DNA of 64,000 nt from Blastocatellia bacterium (GCA_003168335.1 PMSM01000003.1:186001-250000); one strand, 5' to 3'; positions 44,484 to 53,655 are shown, counted from the first letter of the stretch. Numbers and translations: made by a program. The notes: generated by a model from the sequence alone, not told the origin.

Positions 44484-44513
44484 CCACCGGTAGACTTTCA
44501 GGTCTGCCGGTGG
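44484..44513. terminator. bidirectional terminator between convergent genes
   Basis: CCACCGGTAGAC, loop, and GTCTGCCGGTGG form a 12-bp stem with one G-T pair. AAAAAAAG precedes it, giving a seven-T run for minus-strand transcripts, and TCTTGTTTT follows for plus-strand ones. It ends the EXORDIUM-like gene and the sulfate-transporter operon. Confidence 0.75.
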
Positions 44514-44557
44514 TCTTGTTTTCACCATGGCGATTAAGCCTTGGGAGTTTGACGCGC

Positions 44558-45232
44558 TCACATGCGGAAGCGCCATTGCGTCCCGATGACGTTGAGGTCG
44601 CCGGGGCGAGTGCGCCCATCGTTCTGCCTCATCAGAAATACATCAAGAGTGAAATGTTTATTGAAGGCATGATAAGCGCCGACCATAAATCGGTTCCGTA
44701 CCCAAATGTGTTGACTCCAATCGTGGAAGACTTCGTCTGAGACGTGACCGGTGAACTTCGCTTTGCCGATCTTGAAAGGGTGTTCGACCTGCAGGCGGTT
44801 GCGATAGCGCCAGGCATCAACCTGGGGCGCGCGCCAGCGACGCTCAAACCAGTTGCGATCGATCAGCGTAAATTTCCTGACGGGCACGCGCAGGGTCGCC
44901 CCGAAAGTCAAACGGTCTTCCCGCTCCTGCCGGCCGTTCGGCGGCTTCGCTTCGCGATGAAAATATAGTTCGTTAAGCGTGACATACTTCCAGACTTTGT
45001 AATTGAAGCCAAAACCCCACCGGTCATCTACCGGCGTGGTCAGGTTGCCGCCGATCCGCACTGTTCCCTGAATAAGAAGATCGACTTTCTGGTTGAGTGG
45101 AACTGTGAACTGGACATCATTCCAACTCTCCGTATCAGCTTTTGGAACCTGGGTTTGTGTTTGCACCGACGCGGGGCTGGCGAAAGGAAGTATCGCAACG
45201 AGACTTAGGAAGATGAGCTTGAGGGGACTCAT
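44558..45232 (-). CDS. DUF2490-like outer-membrane beta-barrel protein
   Basis: The 224-residue protein has a signal peptide (MSPLKLIFLSLVAILPFASP) and an alternating strand pattern (WNDVQFTVPLNQKVDLLIQG, VTLNELYFHREA, FTLIDRNWFERRWRA, WRYRNRLQVEHPF) of a small porin-like barrel, ending with an aromatic C-terminus (QWRFRM). Its start overlaps the upstream ABC ATPase gene (ATGA), making it the last gene of the sulfate-type importer operon. An outer-membrane role in uptake is plausible but unproven. Confidence 0.7.
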   Translation of the reverse strand: MSPLKLIFLSLVAILPFASPASVQTQTQVPKADTESWNDVQFTVPLNQKVDLLIQGTVRIGGNLTTPVDDRWGFGFNYKVWKYVTLNELYFHREAKPPNGRQEREDRLTFGATLRVPVRKFTLIDRNWFERRWRAPQVDAWRYRNRLQVEHPFKIGKAKFTGHVSDEVFHDWSQHIWVRNRFMVGAYHAFNKHFTLDVFLMRQNDGRTRPGDLNVIGTQWRFRM

Positions 45233-46461
45233 CGCTGTCTGGCCAGGGTGTAGTTCGGCAGCACGCTGAAGGAAGTGAGACCGACGGCCACGCGATCGCC
45301 GGCTTTATACCTGGTCGCGTTTCCTTTCGGCTTAGGTCGGGTAACCATGATCGGAACGCCGGTCATTCTTTCGGGCGTGTTAATGGTCACTTGATAAAGC
45401 GGGGGCTCGTGCTCTGCTTGCCGGCGGTGCGTAAGATCGAGACGAACATTCAAGCGTTCATAGGAGCCGACAAAATTAACTTCCTCGATCACGCCGTTCG
45501 CCAGCCGGCGACATCCTTCGGGTAAATTCGCATCCTGGCTGACACAAATATCTTCCGGACGAAACACCAGCTTAACGGACTGTCCTTCGCGAAAGCGCGC
45601 CGTTTCTCTGGCGGCCGGCAAACGAGCGCTGCCAATCTCGACACAACCCTGGGTCACGACGCCCAGCAGCAGGTTCGCGGCGCCAAGAAATGTAGCTACG
45701 TATTCAGTGGCGGGCTGGTTGTAAACTTCGTCGGGTGTGCCGATCTGTTCCAGATGACCGTCGTTGAGTACGGCAATGCGATCGCCCAACTCTAATGCTT
45801 CTTCCTGATCATGCGTGATGAATACCGCCGGCACTTTGACCTGTTTCAAGAGCGAGCGAATTTCTCGGCGAAGCTTCACGCGCGTTTGCGCATCAAGCGC
45901 TCCAAAGGGTTCGTCGAACAGCAGCACCTGTGGTTTGTAAGCGAGCGTGCGCGCGATCGCCACCCGTTGTTGCTGGCCGCCGGAAAGCTGCCAGGGATAC
46001 TTCTTGCGGTGTTCTTCCAACTGCACCAGCTTCAGCAGACGGTTGACCGTTTCTCTTCTTTCTTTCCGAGGCAGCCGGCGAATCTTCAACCCATAGCCGA
46101 TGTTTTTCTCGACCGTCATGCGCGGAAACAGCGCGTAAGCCTGAAAGATCACGCCCACGCCACGCTCGCGCGCCGGCAGATCAGTTACGTCCTTGCCGTG
46201 CAGGATGACGCGGCCCTGATCCGGCTGTTCAAGGCCGGCGATGATGCGCAGGATGGTCGTCTTACCGCTGCCGGAAGCGCCGAGCAGAACCAGCGATTCT
46301 CCTTCCGCGACATCGAAGCTGATGTCTTCGAGTATGCGCGACTTCTTGAAGCGCTTGCTTACGCCTCGCACACTAGCGGCAACTCCCGTTCGCCGTTCGC
46401 GATCAGGGGCCCAGGACACATGGGGATCTCTGTCGGCAGCTAAGGCCATTTTTGCAATCAT
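45229..46461 (-). CDS. cysA: sulfate/molybdate-type ABC transporter ATP-binding protein
   Basis: The 410-residue protein has Walker A GASGSGKTT (about residues 58-66), signature LSGGQQQRVAIARTLAYKPQ, Walker B LLFDEPFGALDAQTR and His in FITHDQEEAL. The C-terminal TOBE-like region (VKLVFRPEDICVSQDANLP) is longer than that of short ATPases. The N-terminal 30 residues (RRTGVAASVRGVSKRF) are an extension. It is coupled by ATGA overlaps to the permease before it and the DUF2490 gene after it. A sulfate or thiosulfate substrate is inferred from the binding protein. Confidence 0.8.
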   Translation of the reverse strand: MIAKMALAADRDPHVSWAPDRERRTGVAASVRGVSKRFKKSRILEDISFDVAEGESLVLLGASGSGKTTILRIIAGLEQPDQGRVILHGKDVTDLPARERGVGVIFQAYALFPRMTVEKNIGYGLKIRRLPRKERRETVNRLLKLVQLEEHRKKYPWQLSGGQQQRVAIARTLAYKPQVLLFDEPFGALDAQTRVKLRREIRSLLKQVKVPAVFITHDQEEALELGDRIAVLNDGHLEQIGTPDEVYNQPATEYVATFLGAANLLLGVVTQGCVEIGSARLPAARETARFREGQSVKLVFRPEDICVSQDANLPEGCRRLANGVIEEVNFVGSYERLNVRLDLTHRRQAEHEPPLYQVTINTPERMTGVPIMVTRPKPKGNATRYKAGDRVAVGLTSFSVLPNYTLARQR

Positions 46462-47297
46462 GCTTCCTGGGTTTCAAATTCCAGCCAGTCGCGCGCAAAG
46501 AAGAGCACGCTGAAAATAACAAACGACAGCAGCGCCAGCACAATGGCGATTGCATTGGCGGCTTCGATCTGTCCTTCATTGAACTTGGCATAGATGTAAA
46601 GCGGCGCAGTCTGGGTCCTGCCGGCGAGGTTTCCGGAAACCAGAATGGTCGATCCAAACTCACCGACCGCGCGGGCGAACGTCAAAAGCGCGCCGGAGAC
46701 GATCGCCCCGCGCAAACTGGGCAGCGTGACGTGCCAGAAGGTTTGCAACCGCGTGGCGCCGATGGTGGCCGATGCTTCTTCCAGAGAACGGCTCATCGTA
46801 TCGAAGACCGGCTTGATTACGCCGAAGGCCAGCGGGAACGTAACAAAAATGTTCGCCAGAATGATCGCGTAAGGAGTGAACATCACCTGATGTCTTTCAG
46901 AAAAGAACTTGCCGATCATTCCGTACTTTCCCCAGAGCAAGAGCAGCGCAAACCCAGCGACGGCCGTGGGTATTGCCGTGGGCAGAGAGATCGTAACGAT
47001 GACGGCATTGCGTCCCCAAAAGTCGTAACGCGAAAGCACGTAGGCGGCGAACAGCCCGAAAGTAACGTTGAAGAGGGTCGCCCAAAAACTCGTGACTATG
47101 GAAAGCTTGAGCGCAAAGATCGCGTCGGGCGCAACCAGCGCGGACCAGAACGTGCCCAGCCCCTTGCTGGTTCCGAAAATAAAGATCGAGAGCAGCGGCA
47201 GCAGCACCAGCGGCAGCATGATGCCGAGCATGACACCAATACTGACAGGTCGTGCTACGTCGAAGCCGCTAACGTGCCTGATCGCCGAAATCTTCAT
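46458..47297 (-). CDS. ABC transporter permease, CysT/ModB type
   Basis: The 279-residue protein has six or so helices and the cytoplasmic EAA loop around DTMSRSLEEASATIGATRLQ, followed by TFARAVGEFGSTILVSGN, a motif of sulfate/molybdate permeases. SLPTAIPTAVAGFAL resembles CysT more than CysW. Sulfate importers normally need two different permeases; only one gene is here, so it may work as a homodimer or pair with a product encoded elsewhere. It starts 5 bases after the binding-protein gene. Confidence 0.8.
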   Translation of the reverse strand: MKISAIRHVSGFDVARPVSIGVMLGIMLPLVLLPLLSIFIFGTSKGLGTFWSALVAPDAIFALKLSIVTSFWATLFNVTFGLFAAYVLSRYDFWGRNAVIVTISLPTAIPTAVAGFALLLLWGKYGMIGKFFSERHQVMFTPYAIILANIFVTFPLAFGVIKPVFDTMSRSLEEASATIGATRLQTFWHVTLPSLRGAIVSGALLTFARAVGEFGSTILVSGNLAGRTQTAPLYIYAKFNEGQIEAANAIAIVLALLSFVIFSVLFFARDWLEFETQEA

Positions 47298-47302
47298 CGC
47301 CG

Positions 47303-48343
47303 CTACTTCCTCTTTTGCACCTGGTCTCGAAAAACGCCTTCGATCACTTCCGGATAAGCTTTGTCCCAGCCGCCGAAATAGTCCACCGTGAATGGATACT
47401 TGATGGTGGCGAGTTCCTTGTTTTCCTGGTTCAGGGCATCGCTGGTGCTGGAACGGAAATGGAATTTAACGAACGCGCGCTGCGCGTCTTCGCTCCACAA
47501 ATACTGCATGAAGGCATCGACAACCGGCCTCTCATTGGCCGAGACGTCGCGGTCAACGACCACGGCGGGATGCTCGCTCAGAATAGTTGCTTCGGGGATG
47601 ACGATCTCGGCATCGGCCTTCGGGTTTGATTCTCTCATCAGCAAGGCATCGAGTTCATAAGTGACCAGAGCGTCGCCATACCCGCTTTCGAATTGAGTGC
47701 GGGCTTCGCGCGCCGAGCCTGGTGTTGAGATGACGTTGCGCCAGACCGCTTGCAGCATTTGCAGAGCACGCGGGCGATCAGCTTCGCCGGACTGTCTTTC
47801 TGACTTCACGAGTTCCGATCCGTAGATCGCCAGGATGGACCACTGGGCGCCGCCGGAGTTGACGGGATCGGGATGGATCAGCCTGACGCCCGGTTTGGCC
47901 AGGTCTGAAAAGTCGTGAATGCCTTTCGGATTTCCCTTGCGCACCAGAATCACGAAGGGCGTTTTGTTGACTATTCCTCTCTGCGGCAGTGCGTGCCAGT
48001 CCGAGGTCACGAAACCCTTGTCTTTGAGCCGCTGCGCATCGCGCTCGATTGAAAGAATCGCGACCTGCGCTTTCACGCCCTGCAGAATCTGGTTGGTGAC
48101 GGTTTCCGATCCGGCGAATGAAGAGGTGAACCGGATGTCCAGGCCATGTTCTCTTTTTACTTTGGCTGCGAAAGCTGGATAGATCTCTTTCTCCAATGAC
48201 TCTTTCATGATTGAGAAGCCGTAGACAGTGATGTTAATGCCGCCTCTGCCTTCTGAGGGAGACTTTGGCAGGCAAGCACTTATAGCCAACAGTGCGAGGA
48301 TGGTCAACGCCAGAATTGCGGTCCTATTTCTTACAACCCACAT
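47303..48343 (-). CDS. sulfate-type ABC transporter substrate-binding lipoprotein
   Basis: The 346-residue protein starts with a lipoprotein signal (ILALTILALLAISACLPK; lipobox ISAC). GFSIMKESLEKEIYPAFAAK, FAGSETVTNQILQGVKAQVA and HPDPVNSGGAQWSILAIYGS match sulfate/thiosulfate-binding proteins, which contain a 'P-x-P-x-x-SGGA-W' binding loop. It is first in the operon with the permease, ATPase and DUF2490 gene. No SAM or other riboswitch was recognised upstream. Confidence 0.82.
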   Translation of the reverse strand: MWVVRNRTAILALTILALLAISACLPKSPSEGRGGINITVYGFSIMKESLEKEIYPAFAAKVKREHGLDIRFTSSFAGSETVTNQILQGVKAQVAILSIERDAQRLKDKGFVTSDWHALPQRGIVNKTPFVILVRKGNPKGIHDFSDLAKPGVRLIHPDPVNSGGAQWSILAIYGSELVKSERQSGEADRPRALQMLQAVWRNVISTPGSAREARTQFESGYGDALVTYELDALLMRESNPKADAEIVIPEATILSEHPAVVVDRDVSANERPVVDAFMQYLWSEDAQRAFVKFHFRSSTSDALNQENKELATIKYPFTVDYFGGWDKAYPEVIEGVFRDQVQKRK

Positions 48344-48481
48344 ATGTCACCTCGACAGCGCAGACAGTTTCACTCAAAGGCCCCCGGGGGAGGTGGATTC
48401 CTGATTAGCGTCCGACCAGACCGCGGACAACTCAAACGCCTATTCTGACCTTGCTTGATTTACAGTGGGCACAACTTTAGG

Positions 48482-49564
48482 ATGACTCACTGGCAATCTG
48501 CAAGAGGTTTGGGAGAGTTTTTCAGACCAGGGAGGCAATATTTGTTCGGAAGATGGATGCGCGCCCGCGAGATCGCGCATACAAAGCGAGACGACAATCG
48601 GCTGGTGCGCCCGTTTGCGTGGGGCGTGGAGTTCATCCGCGACCACCTGAACGGCGCCGATCCGCGGGCTATCTTTCGCGAACATACCGCGCAGGCGATG
48701 GCCCGCAGCGAGGGTTTCTACGCGCTGCCAGAGATCAACGATTGGCAACTGACGGGTGATGTCCTGACCTGGACCAGCGCCGTCAAAACGCCTTCACCGG
48801 AGAATAACCTTGCGCGGGCGCGGCTGTTTCCAGCTCGTCGTGAACGCAAGCGAAAGCCGCGGGCCGCTGTCGTGGTCTTGCCGCAGTGGAACGCTCAACC
48901 TGACAGCCACGTCGAGGCGTGTCGCATCTTCAACGGTCTCGGCATGACAGCGCTGCGCCTGACTTTGCCATATCACGAAGAGCGCCGGCCGCCGGATCTG
49001 GAACGCGCGGACCACCTGGTCGGCTCGAACATCGGTCGGACAATCCAATCGATGCGCCAGGCAGTTCTGGACACGCGCGCGGCCGTGCGTTGGTTGAAAG
49101 ATCAGGGTTTTGAACGCGTCGGTATTCTGGGTACCAGCATCGGCTCATGCATTGGGTTTCTCGCTTTCGCCCATGACTCGGCGATCGATGTCGGCGTTTT
49201 CAATCACGTGTCAGGCTATGTGGCCGATGTTGTTTGGCAGGGAATTTCGACGCAACACGTGCGCGCCGGGATCGAAACCGATTTGACGGTCGACGAGTTG
49301 CGCGAATTCTGGACGCCGATTAGTCCGGTGCCCTTCATTCAGCGTTTGCGCGACATGAAGCAGCGTCCGATGCGTTTCATCGCCGCCCGTTACGATCTCA
49401 CTTTTCCGCTCGAGCTTACCCGTCAGGTAATTGCCGAGGTCAAGGCGCATGGCATCGATCTCGATGTGGTGTGGCTGCCGTGCGGTCACTACACCACTGC
49501 CGAGATGCCCTGGAAAGCGATCGACGCGTGGAAGATCGCGACGTTCTTCCGGAAGCATTTGTGA
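48482..49564 (+). CDS. alpha/beta hydrolase
   Basis: I start at the ATG at 48482 (MTHWQSARGLGEFFRPGRQY); the in-frame TTG at 48455 is less likely. The ~360-residue protein has an N-terminal cap of ~120 residues and an alpha/beta-hydrolase core: AAVVVLPQWNAQPDSHVEAC, nucleophile elbow GILGTSIGSCIGF (Ser of G-T-S-I-G), late acidic FIAARYDLTFPLELTR and terminal LPCGHYTTAEMPWK with the catalytic His. It is likely an esterase or related enzyme; substrate unknown. An inverted repeat follows at 49585. Confidence 0.75.
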   Translation: MTHWQSARGLGEFFRPGRQYLFGRWMRAREIAHTKRDDNRLVRPFAWGVEFIRDHLNGADPRAIFREHTAQAMARSEGFYALPEINDWQLTGDVLTWTSAVKTPSPENNLARARLFPARRERKRKPRAAVVVLPQWNAQPDSHVEACRIFNGLGMTALRLTLPYHEERRPPDLERADHLVGSNIGRTIQSMRQAVLDTRAAVRWLKDQGFERVGILGTSIGSCIGFLAFAHDSAIDVGVFNHVSGYVADVVWQGISTQHVRAGIETDLTVDELREFWTPISPVPFIQRLRDMKQRPMRFIAARYDLTFPLELTRQVIAEVKAHGIDLDVVWLPCGHYTTAEMPWKAIDAWKIATFFRKHL

Positions 49565-49584
49565 TCTCCCCACCGCGAAGCGTG

Positions 49585-49650
49585 TCAGAAGCCCGACCGT
49601 AAGGGAGGGCGCTGTTCATTGGATGCCCTCCCTGACGGTCGGGCTTCTGA
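49585..49650. repeat. inverted repeat of the GAAGCCCGACCG family (possible terminator)
   Basis: Left arm 49585-49610 begins TCAGAAGCCCGACCGTAAGG. The right arm (49625-49650) is its reverse complement with a single mismatch. A 14-base loop separates them, giving a 25-bp-pair hairpin. Single copies of the same unit occur at 57872 and inside the start of the GH38 gene (23848), and a degenerate one near 62470, so it is a dispersed repeat. Confidence 0.6.
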
Positions 49651-49677
49651 CCCTATGAAACCGCGTTGCGGTTTGGA

Positions 49678-51396
49678 ATGACTGTGGCAACTAAAAATTG
49701 CACCCACCTGCTGGCTGACTTGGAAGAGCTAAAGCGACGCTTCGGTACGGTGCCGCGGCCGCTCGAGCAGAAGCTGCGCGCCCTGGGCCGTTGCAGATTT
49801 GATGACGCTGACGAGCTGGTCCGCTTTCACGAAGCCTTACTATTTCTCCACGCTTATTCGCCCAACGCGTCAGTCCGCAAACAAGTTGAATCGATCCTGA
49901 AAACGTTCGCGCAGCGAGTTTCCCATCTGCGCGAAGCGGACGCCGATCTTTCGGCACTCGACGATCCGGAGGTTTCCGGGATCGCCGGAACCAGCGTCAC
50001 CAGCAATTTCAGCTATGCGATCGTCTGCTGGCTGGCGGCGAAATATCCCGCACAGATTTCCATCGATTGGGATTGGTTTGATGAAGAAGAACGATTCGGC
50101 GCGACCATGCCGCGTTTTCTACCTCTGCTCGATGAAGACGCAATGGTTGAAGCGCACGTGCCTTGTCGCGACTGGTTGCGCGCCGCGAAAGGCCGCGCGA
50201 ACGAAGTCGTCTGGTTGATCGAGCGATTCAAGTCTCTGAAAATTTCAGACCAAGCAAAGGCCGAGTTGTATGACTCGCTCAAGATACATGTGCGCTGGCA
50301 ATTTGGCTGGCGCGCCGCGCGCACGCGAATGAAACTGCCCGGGCGGCGGATCTTCTTTCACGACACGCCGTTGATTCCGCGCCGGGAGATTTCGCTGGCG
50401 ACAGAACTCGCAGCGCCGCCGATTCCGGTTGAAAGACTGTCGCCCTTAGAAGGTGAGAAGATTCTGGATCTGGCGCGGGAAACTTCCGCGGTGAGGTACC
50501 GCGAGTTGCACGGGTTCACCTTCGGCGACTCGCGGCGCGTGCTCAAAGCAGATCTGGGACGCGGCACGGAGGCTTTCGTTATGGGTGTGCCGGCGGAGCA
50601 CAGGCTCCCACTGCGCGCTTATCACGCCGCTTTGATCTTCAAGAACGGCGTGCCGGTTGGCTATTACGAGGGACTGTCTATTTTTGAGCGGATGGAAAGC
50701 GGCTTCAATCTTTACTACACATTTCGCGAGGGTGAGACCGCCTGGCTTTACGCGCGCATCTTGCGTCTGATGCGCCAACTGTTGGGCACGAACGTTTTCT
50801 CGATCGATCCATATCAGGTGGGACACGAGAACGAGGAAGGGATCGAATCAGGGGCGTTCTGGTTTTATCGCAAGTTGGGCTTTCGTCCGGTGCGGCCGGA
50901 TTTGATGAAGTTAGCGCTGGCGGAAGAACGTAAGCTGTCGGCCGATCCGCGCCGACGCACTTCAGCAAGGACTCTGCGAAAACTCGCGGCGGGGCACATG
51001 TTATATGAACCGCCCGATACCAGTGCGGGCGAGCGCGCGAGCGACCGGGCGGGCAAATGGGATCGGTTTCAGATCCGGAATGTTGGACTTGCGGTGCAGC
51101 AGCGCATGGCCCGCGAGTTTGGCGGCGACGCACAAAAGATCCGCGCGCACTCGGTGGATTTCGTGGTGCGTACTTTGGGATTGCGATCGCAAAACTGGTC
51201 TGAAGCGGAGCGGTCCGCTCTTGAAAATCTGGCGCTCGTGCTCGCAATGATTCCCATCGACCGCTGGGAAATCCGCGAGCAGCAACTTGCCGCTCGGATT
51301 ATCCGAGCGAAAGCGGGCCGCGATGAAGCGCTTTATCTCAGGCTTATGCAAGAGCATTCGCCTTTGCGCGCAGAGATGATTCGGTTGGGATCTTGA
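49678..51396 (+). CDS. hypothetical protein with GNAT-like segment
   Basis: The ATG at 49678 is preferred over the in-frame TTG at 49666. The 572-residue protein is helical at the N-terminus. In the middle, HGFTFGDSRRVLKADLGRG, ALIFKNGVPVGYYEGLSIFE and AFWFYRKLGFRPVRPDLMKL suggest a GNAT-like acyltransferase core, especially the last motif (acceptor-site strand/loop). The C-terminal 110 residues are helical and charged. I do not recognise the full protein. It stands alone between two palindromic repeats. Confidence 0.6.
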   Translation: MTVATKNCTHLLADLEELKRRFGTVPRPLEQKLRALGRCRFDDADELVRFHEALLFLHAYSPNASVRKQVESILKTFAQRVSHLREADADLSALDDPEVSGIAGTSVTSNFSYAIVCWLAAKYPAQISIDWDWFDEEERFGATMPRFLPLLDEDAMVEAHVPCRDWLRAAKGRANEVVWLIERFKSLKISDQAKAELYDSLKIHVRWQFGWRAARTRMKLPGRRIFFHDTPLIPRREISLATELAAPPIPVERLSPLEGEKILDLARETSAVRYRELHGFTFGDSRRVLKADLGRGTEAFVMGVPAEHRLPLRAYHAALIFKNGVPVGYYEGLSIFERMESGFNLYYTFREGETAWLYARILRLMRQLLGTNVFSIDPYQVGHENEEGIESGAFWFYRKLGFRPVRPDLMKLALAEERKLSADPRRRTSARTLRKLAAGHMLYEPPDTSAGERASDRAGKWDRFQIRNVGLAVQQRMAREFGGDAQKIRAHSVDFVVRTLGLRSQNWSEAERSALENLALVLAMIPIDRWEIREQQLAARIIRAKAGRDEALYLRLMQEHSPLRAEMIRLGS

Positions 51397-51437
51397 TGGG
51401 TGGGAACTTGTCGGCCCGCAATACAGAACCTACCATC

Positions 51438-51596
51438 GCGGCTCTGCCGCCTGATGTGCGGAAAGGCTATGCCTTTCCGGAAGGCGTTTCTAAATTGTCC
51501 GAGGCTATGCCTCGGAATCAGAGGTGGAGCCTCAGAAGAACGAGTCAGCCCGGTCGGAAAGTCGAAGGCTTTCCGCACATCAGGCGGCAGAGCCGC
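51438..51596. repeat. nested inverted-repeat element (MITE-like), copy 2
   Basis: Two perfect 28-bp inverted arms (51438-51465 and 51569-51596, sharing GCGGCTCTGCCGCCTGATGT) enclose GGAAAGGCTATGCCTTTCC and GAGGCTATGCCTC palindromes. The order of motifs matches the element at 19965-20192, where the CACATC unit is inverted but the same sub-palindromes appear. It fills the gap between convergent genes. Confidence 0.65.
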
Positions 51597-51644
51597 TGAG
51601 TAGGCAGACTGCCAGTCTGTGGAAGCTGCTTGCGCTACCTGACG

Positions 51645-52439
51645 CTAGATAGGCGCGACGTCCAGCGCCCGAATATAGTCACGATACAGTTCGTTGTAAT
51701 GGCGCAGGGAAACCTCGAGCGCTTCCACCAGTTGATCAACATCGGAAGGATTGATGACGAGATTGACGTTGTGCAGGAAGGCCGCGTGCAGATCCATCGT
51801 GCGTACACCTGAAGTCAAATAAACAAAGAACAGCCGGCGCCGTTCGGACGGCCGCATCAAACGGACTTCGCGCGTGATGAACGCCACGCCCTGCTCGATC
51901 GGGTCGAAATTCGCGTCGAGAATGACGATGTCCATACGCTCTTCGCGCATCCGTCCCAATCCCTGGGGCATGTTCTCTGCGACGAAAACGTCGTAGTCCT
52001 GATCAGCCAGCGGCCGCGCAATGACTTCGCGATAAGCCGGACTGGCACAAACCAAAACTTTGCGGCGATCCCATGCCGGCCGGGTCCTGCCGCGGCCGAC
52101 GGTGGACACACCGTCGGACTGGCGCATGGCGTCAGCCAGAAGTTTCGCCAGGTCGTTCAGTCCCGGCAGTGCGCCGCCCTGGTTGACGGTAGCTGCGTCC
52201 AATGCTTCACGGGTCGGTCTGAACATCGGCGCGGTGGCCGGACGTTCAAAAGGCGTCCGAGTTAGAACCGGAGAGACGTCTGACGAAGTCTCCGCTTCGG
52301 GATGCGCAAGTTCAGCGGATGCCGGCTGGACGTTGACGCTGGTCTGGCACTTGGGACAGCGAACAGTAAACGGGCGCGATGGAGCCTTGGCTTCGTCCAG
52401 TTGCAAACGCGCTTCACATTTCGAGCAGATGAGAACCAT
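51645..52439 (-). CDS. zinc-ribbon plus pseudo-receiver protein
   Basis: The 264-residue protein opens with a zinc ribbon (CSKCEARLQLDE, VRCPKCQTSV; MJ0042-type CxxC pairs at residues 5/8 and 28/31). A ~70-residue linker follows, then a receiver-like domain (about 130-255): KVLVCASPAYREVIARPLAD, DIVILDANFDPIEQG with the phospho-acceptor Asp. The acidic pair after the first strand is replaced by ASPAY and the late Lys by NPSD, so phosphorylation is doubtful. It is next to pilT, 34 bases away on the same strand, suggesting a motility or surface-control link. Confidence 0.65.
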   Translation of the reverse strand: MVLICSKCEARLQLDEAKAPSRPFTVRCPKCQTSVNVQPASAELAHPEAETSSDVSPVLTRTPFERPATAPMFRPTREALDAATVNQGGALPGLNDLAKLLADAMRQSDGVSTVGRGRTRPAWDRRKVLVCASPAYREVIARPLADQDYDVFVAENMPQGLGRMREERMDIVILDANFDPIEQGVAFITREVRLMRPSERRRLFFVYLTSGVRTMDLHAAFLHNVNLVINPSDVDQLVEALEVSLRHYNELYRDYIRALDVAPI

Positions 52440-52473
52440 GGTTGTCTTTCACGTAACCTGGGCTGGCTTTGAG

Positions 52474-53655
52474 TTACTCATTAAGGCTGAACGCGAACGG
52501 CTGATGCGAAGACTGGTTCGCGACGGTTTCCGATTGGCTGCGGATGAAATCTTCTCCGGAAGTCAGACCCTTAAGCGAAAGCAGAAGGTTGTTCTGATTT
52601 GTCGCGAAGCCGATGCCGTCTTCAACCGTAATGACCTTGCTTTCAATCAAATCTTTGATGACGCTGTCAAAGTCCTGCATCCCGTCGAGCTTTCCGTCAC
52701 GCATCGCGTCGAGCAGTGACTTGCCCTCAGCCTCTCCGTTCTCAATGTATTCGCGGGTGCGCGGTGTCGATCCCAAAATCTCGACTGCCGCGATGCGGCC
52801 GCGAAAGTCAGCCCGCGGAATCAGACGCTGAGACAGAATGTAGCGAAAAGTTTGCGCCAGGCGCGTACGAATAACCGGTTCTTCATTCTTCGGGTACAGA
52901 CCGATGATGCGGTCAATCGTTTTTGAGGCGTCGATTGTGTGCAGGGTAGAGAGCACGAGGTGTCCGGTCTCAGCGGCTTCGAGCGCGATCTCGGTCGTTT
53001 CGTAGTCGCGCATTTCGCCGATCAGAATCACCTTGGGAGCCTGGCGCAGGGCTGCGCGCAGGGCCGAGGGAAAGTCCTTCGTATCGTGGCCAACCTCACG
53101 CTGATTTATGGTTGAGTTCTTATGCGTGTGCAGGTATTCAATCGGATCTTCGATCGCCACTACATGATAGTGCTTCGATTCGTTGATGACGTCGATGACT
53201 GCGGCCAGCGTCGAGCTCTTGCCCGACCCGGTAGGCCCCGTGATCAGGACCAGGCCGTTTCGCAGTTCGGCAATCTCCGCCAGTTGCGGCGGCAAACCCA
53301 AAGAACCAAGCGTCGGTATGTCCGTCGGAATGACGCGCATCACGATCGAATACACACCGCGTTGCTGAAAGATGTTGCAGCGAAAACGCGCGCGCGAAGG
53401 AAGTGAATAACTAAGGTCGGCAGTACCTGTCTGCACGAGCCGTTCCGCCGCCTCGGAATTCTCCTGCAGCAGCGTCATGGCAATGATTTCGGTTTGATAA
53501 GGAGTCAGCTTTTGCATGCCCAGCGGCTGGACGGGTGTCAGCTTTCCGTTGATCTCGACCTGAGGCAGTTGACCAACTGAAAAGTTGAGGTCGCTGATCT
53601 TGTCAGAGACCATTAGCATGCGTTCGATGACAGGTGGCAGATCGAAGAAGCTCAT
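52474..53655 (-). CDS. pilT: type IV pilus retraction ATPase PilT
   Basis: The 393-residue protein has the PilT/PilU two-domain layout. The PAS-like N-terminal domain is followed by Walker A GPTGSGKSST (residues 140-149), Asp box, Walker B LIGEMRDYETTEIALEAAET and the His box GHLVLSTLHT. AIRIxG is not obvious near the C-terminus, so PilT and PilU are not distinguished with certainty. It powers pilus retraction for twitching motility; no pilin or pilB genes are in the window. Confidence 0.85.
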   Translation of the reverse strand: MSFFDLPPVIERMLMVSDKISDLNFSVGQLPQVEINGKLTPVQPLGMQKLTPYQTEIIAMTLLQENSEAAERLVQTGTADLSYSLPSRARFRCNIFQQRGVYSIVMRVIPTDIPTLGSLGLPPQLAEIAELRNGLVLITGPTGSGKSSTLAAVIDVINESKHYHVVAIEDPIEYLHTHKNSTINQREVGHDTKDFPSALRAALRQAPKVILIGEMRDYETTEIALEAAETGHLVLSTLHTIDASKTIDRIIGLYPKNEEPVIRTRLAQTFRYILSQRLIPRADFRGRIAAVEILGSTPRTREYIENGEAEGKSLLDAMRDGKLDGMQDFDSVIKDLIESKVITVEDGIGFATNQNNLLLSLKGLTSGEDFIRSQSETVANQSSHQPFAFSLNE

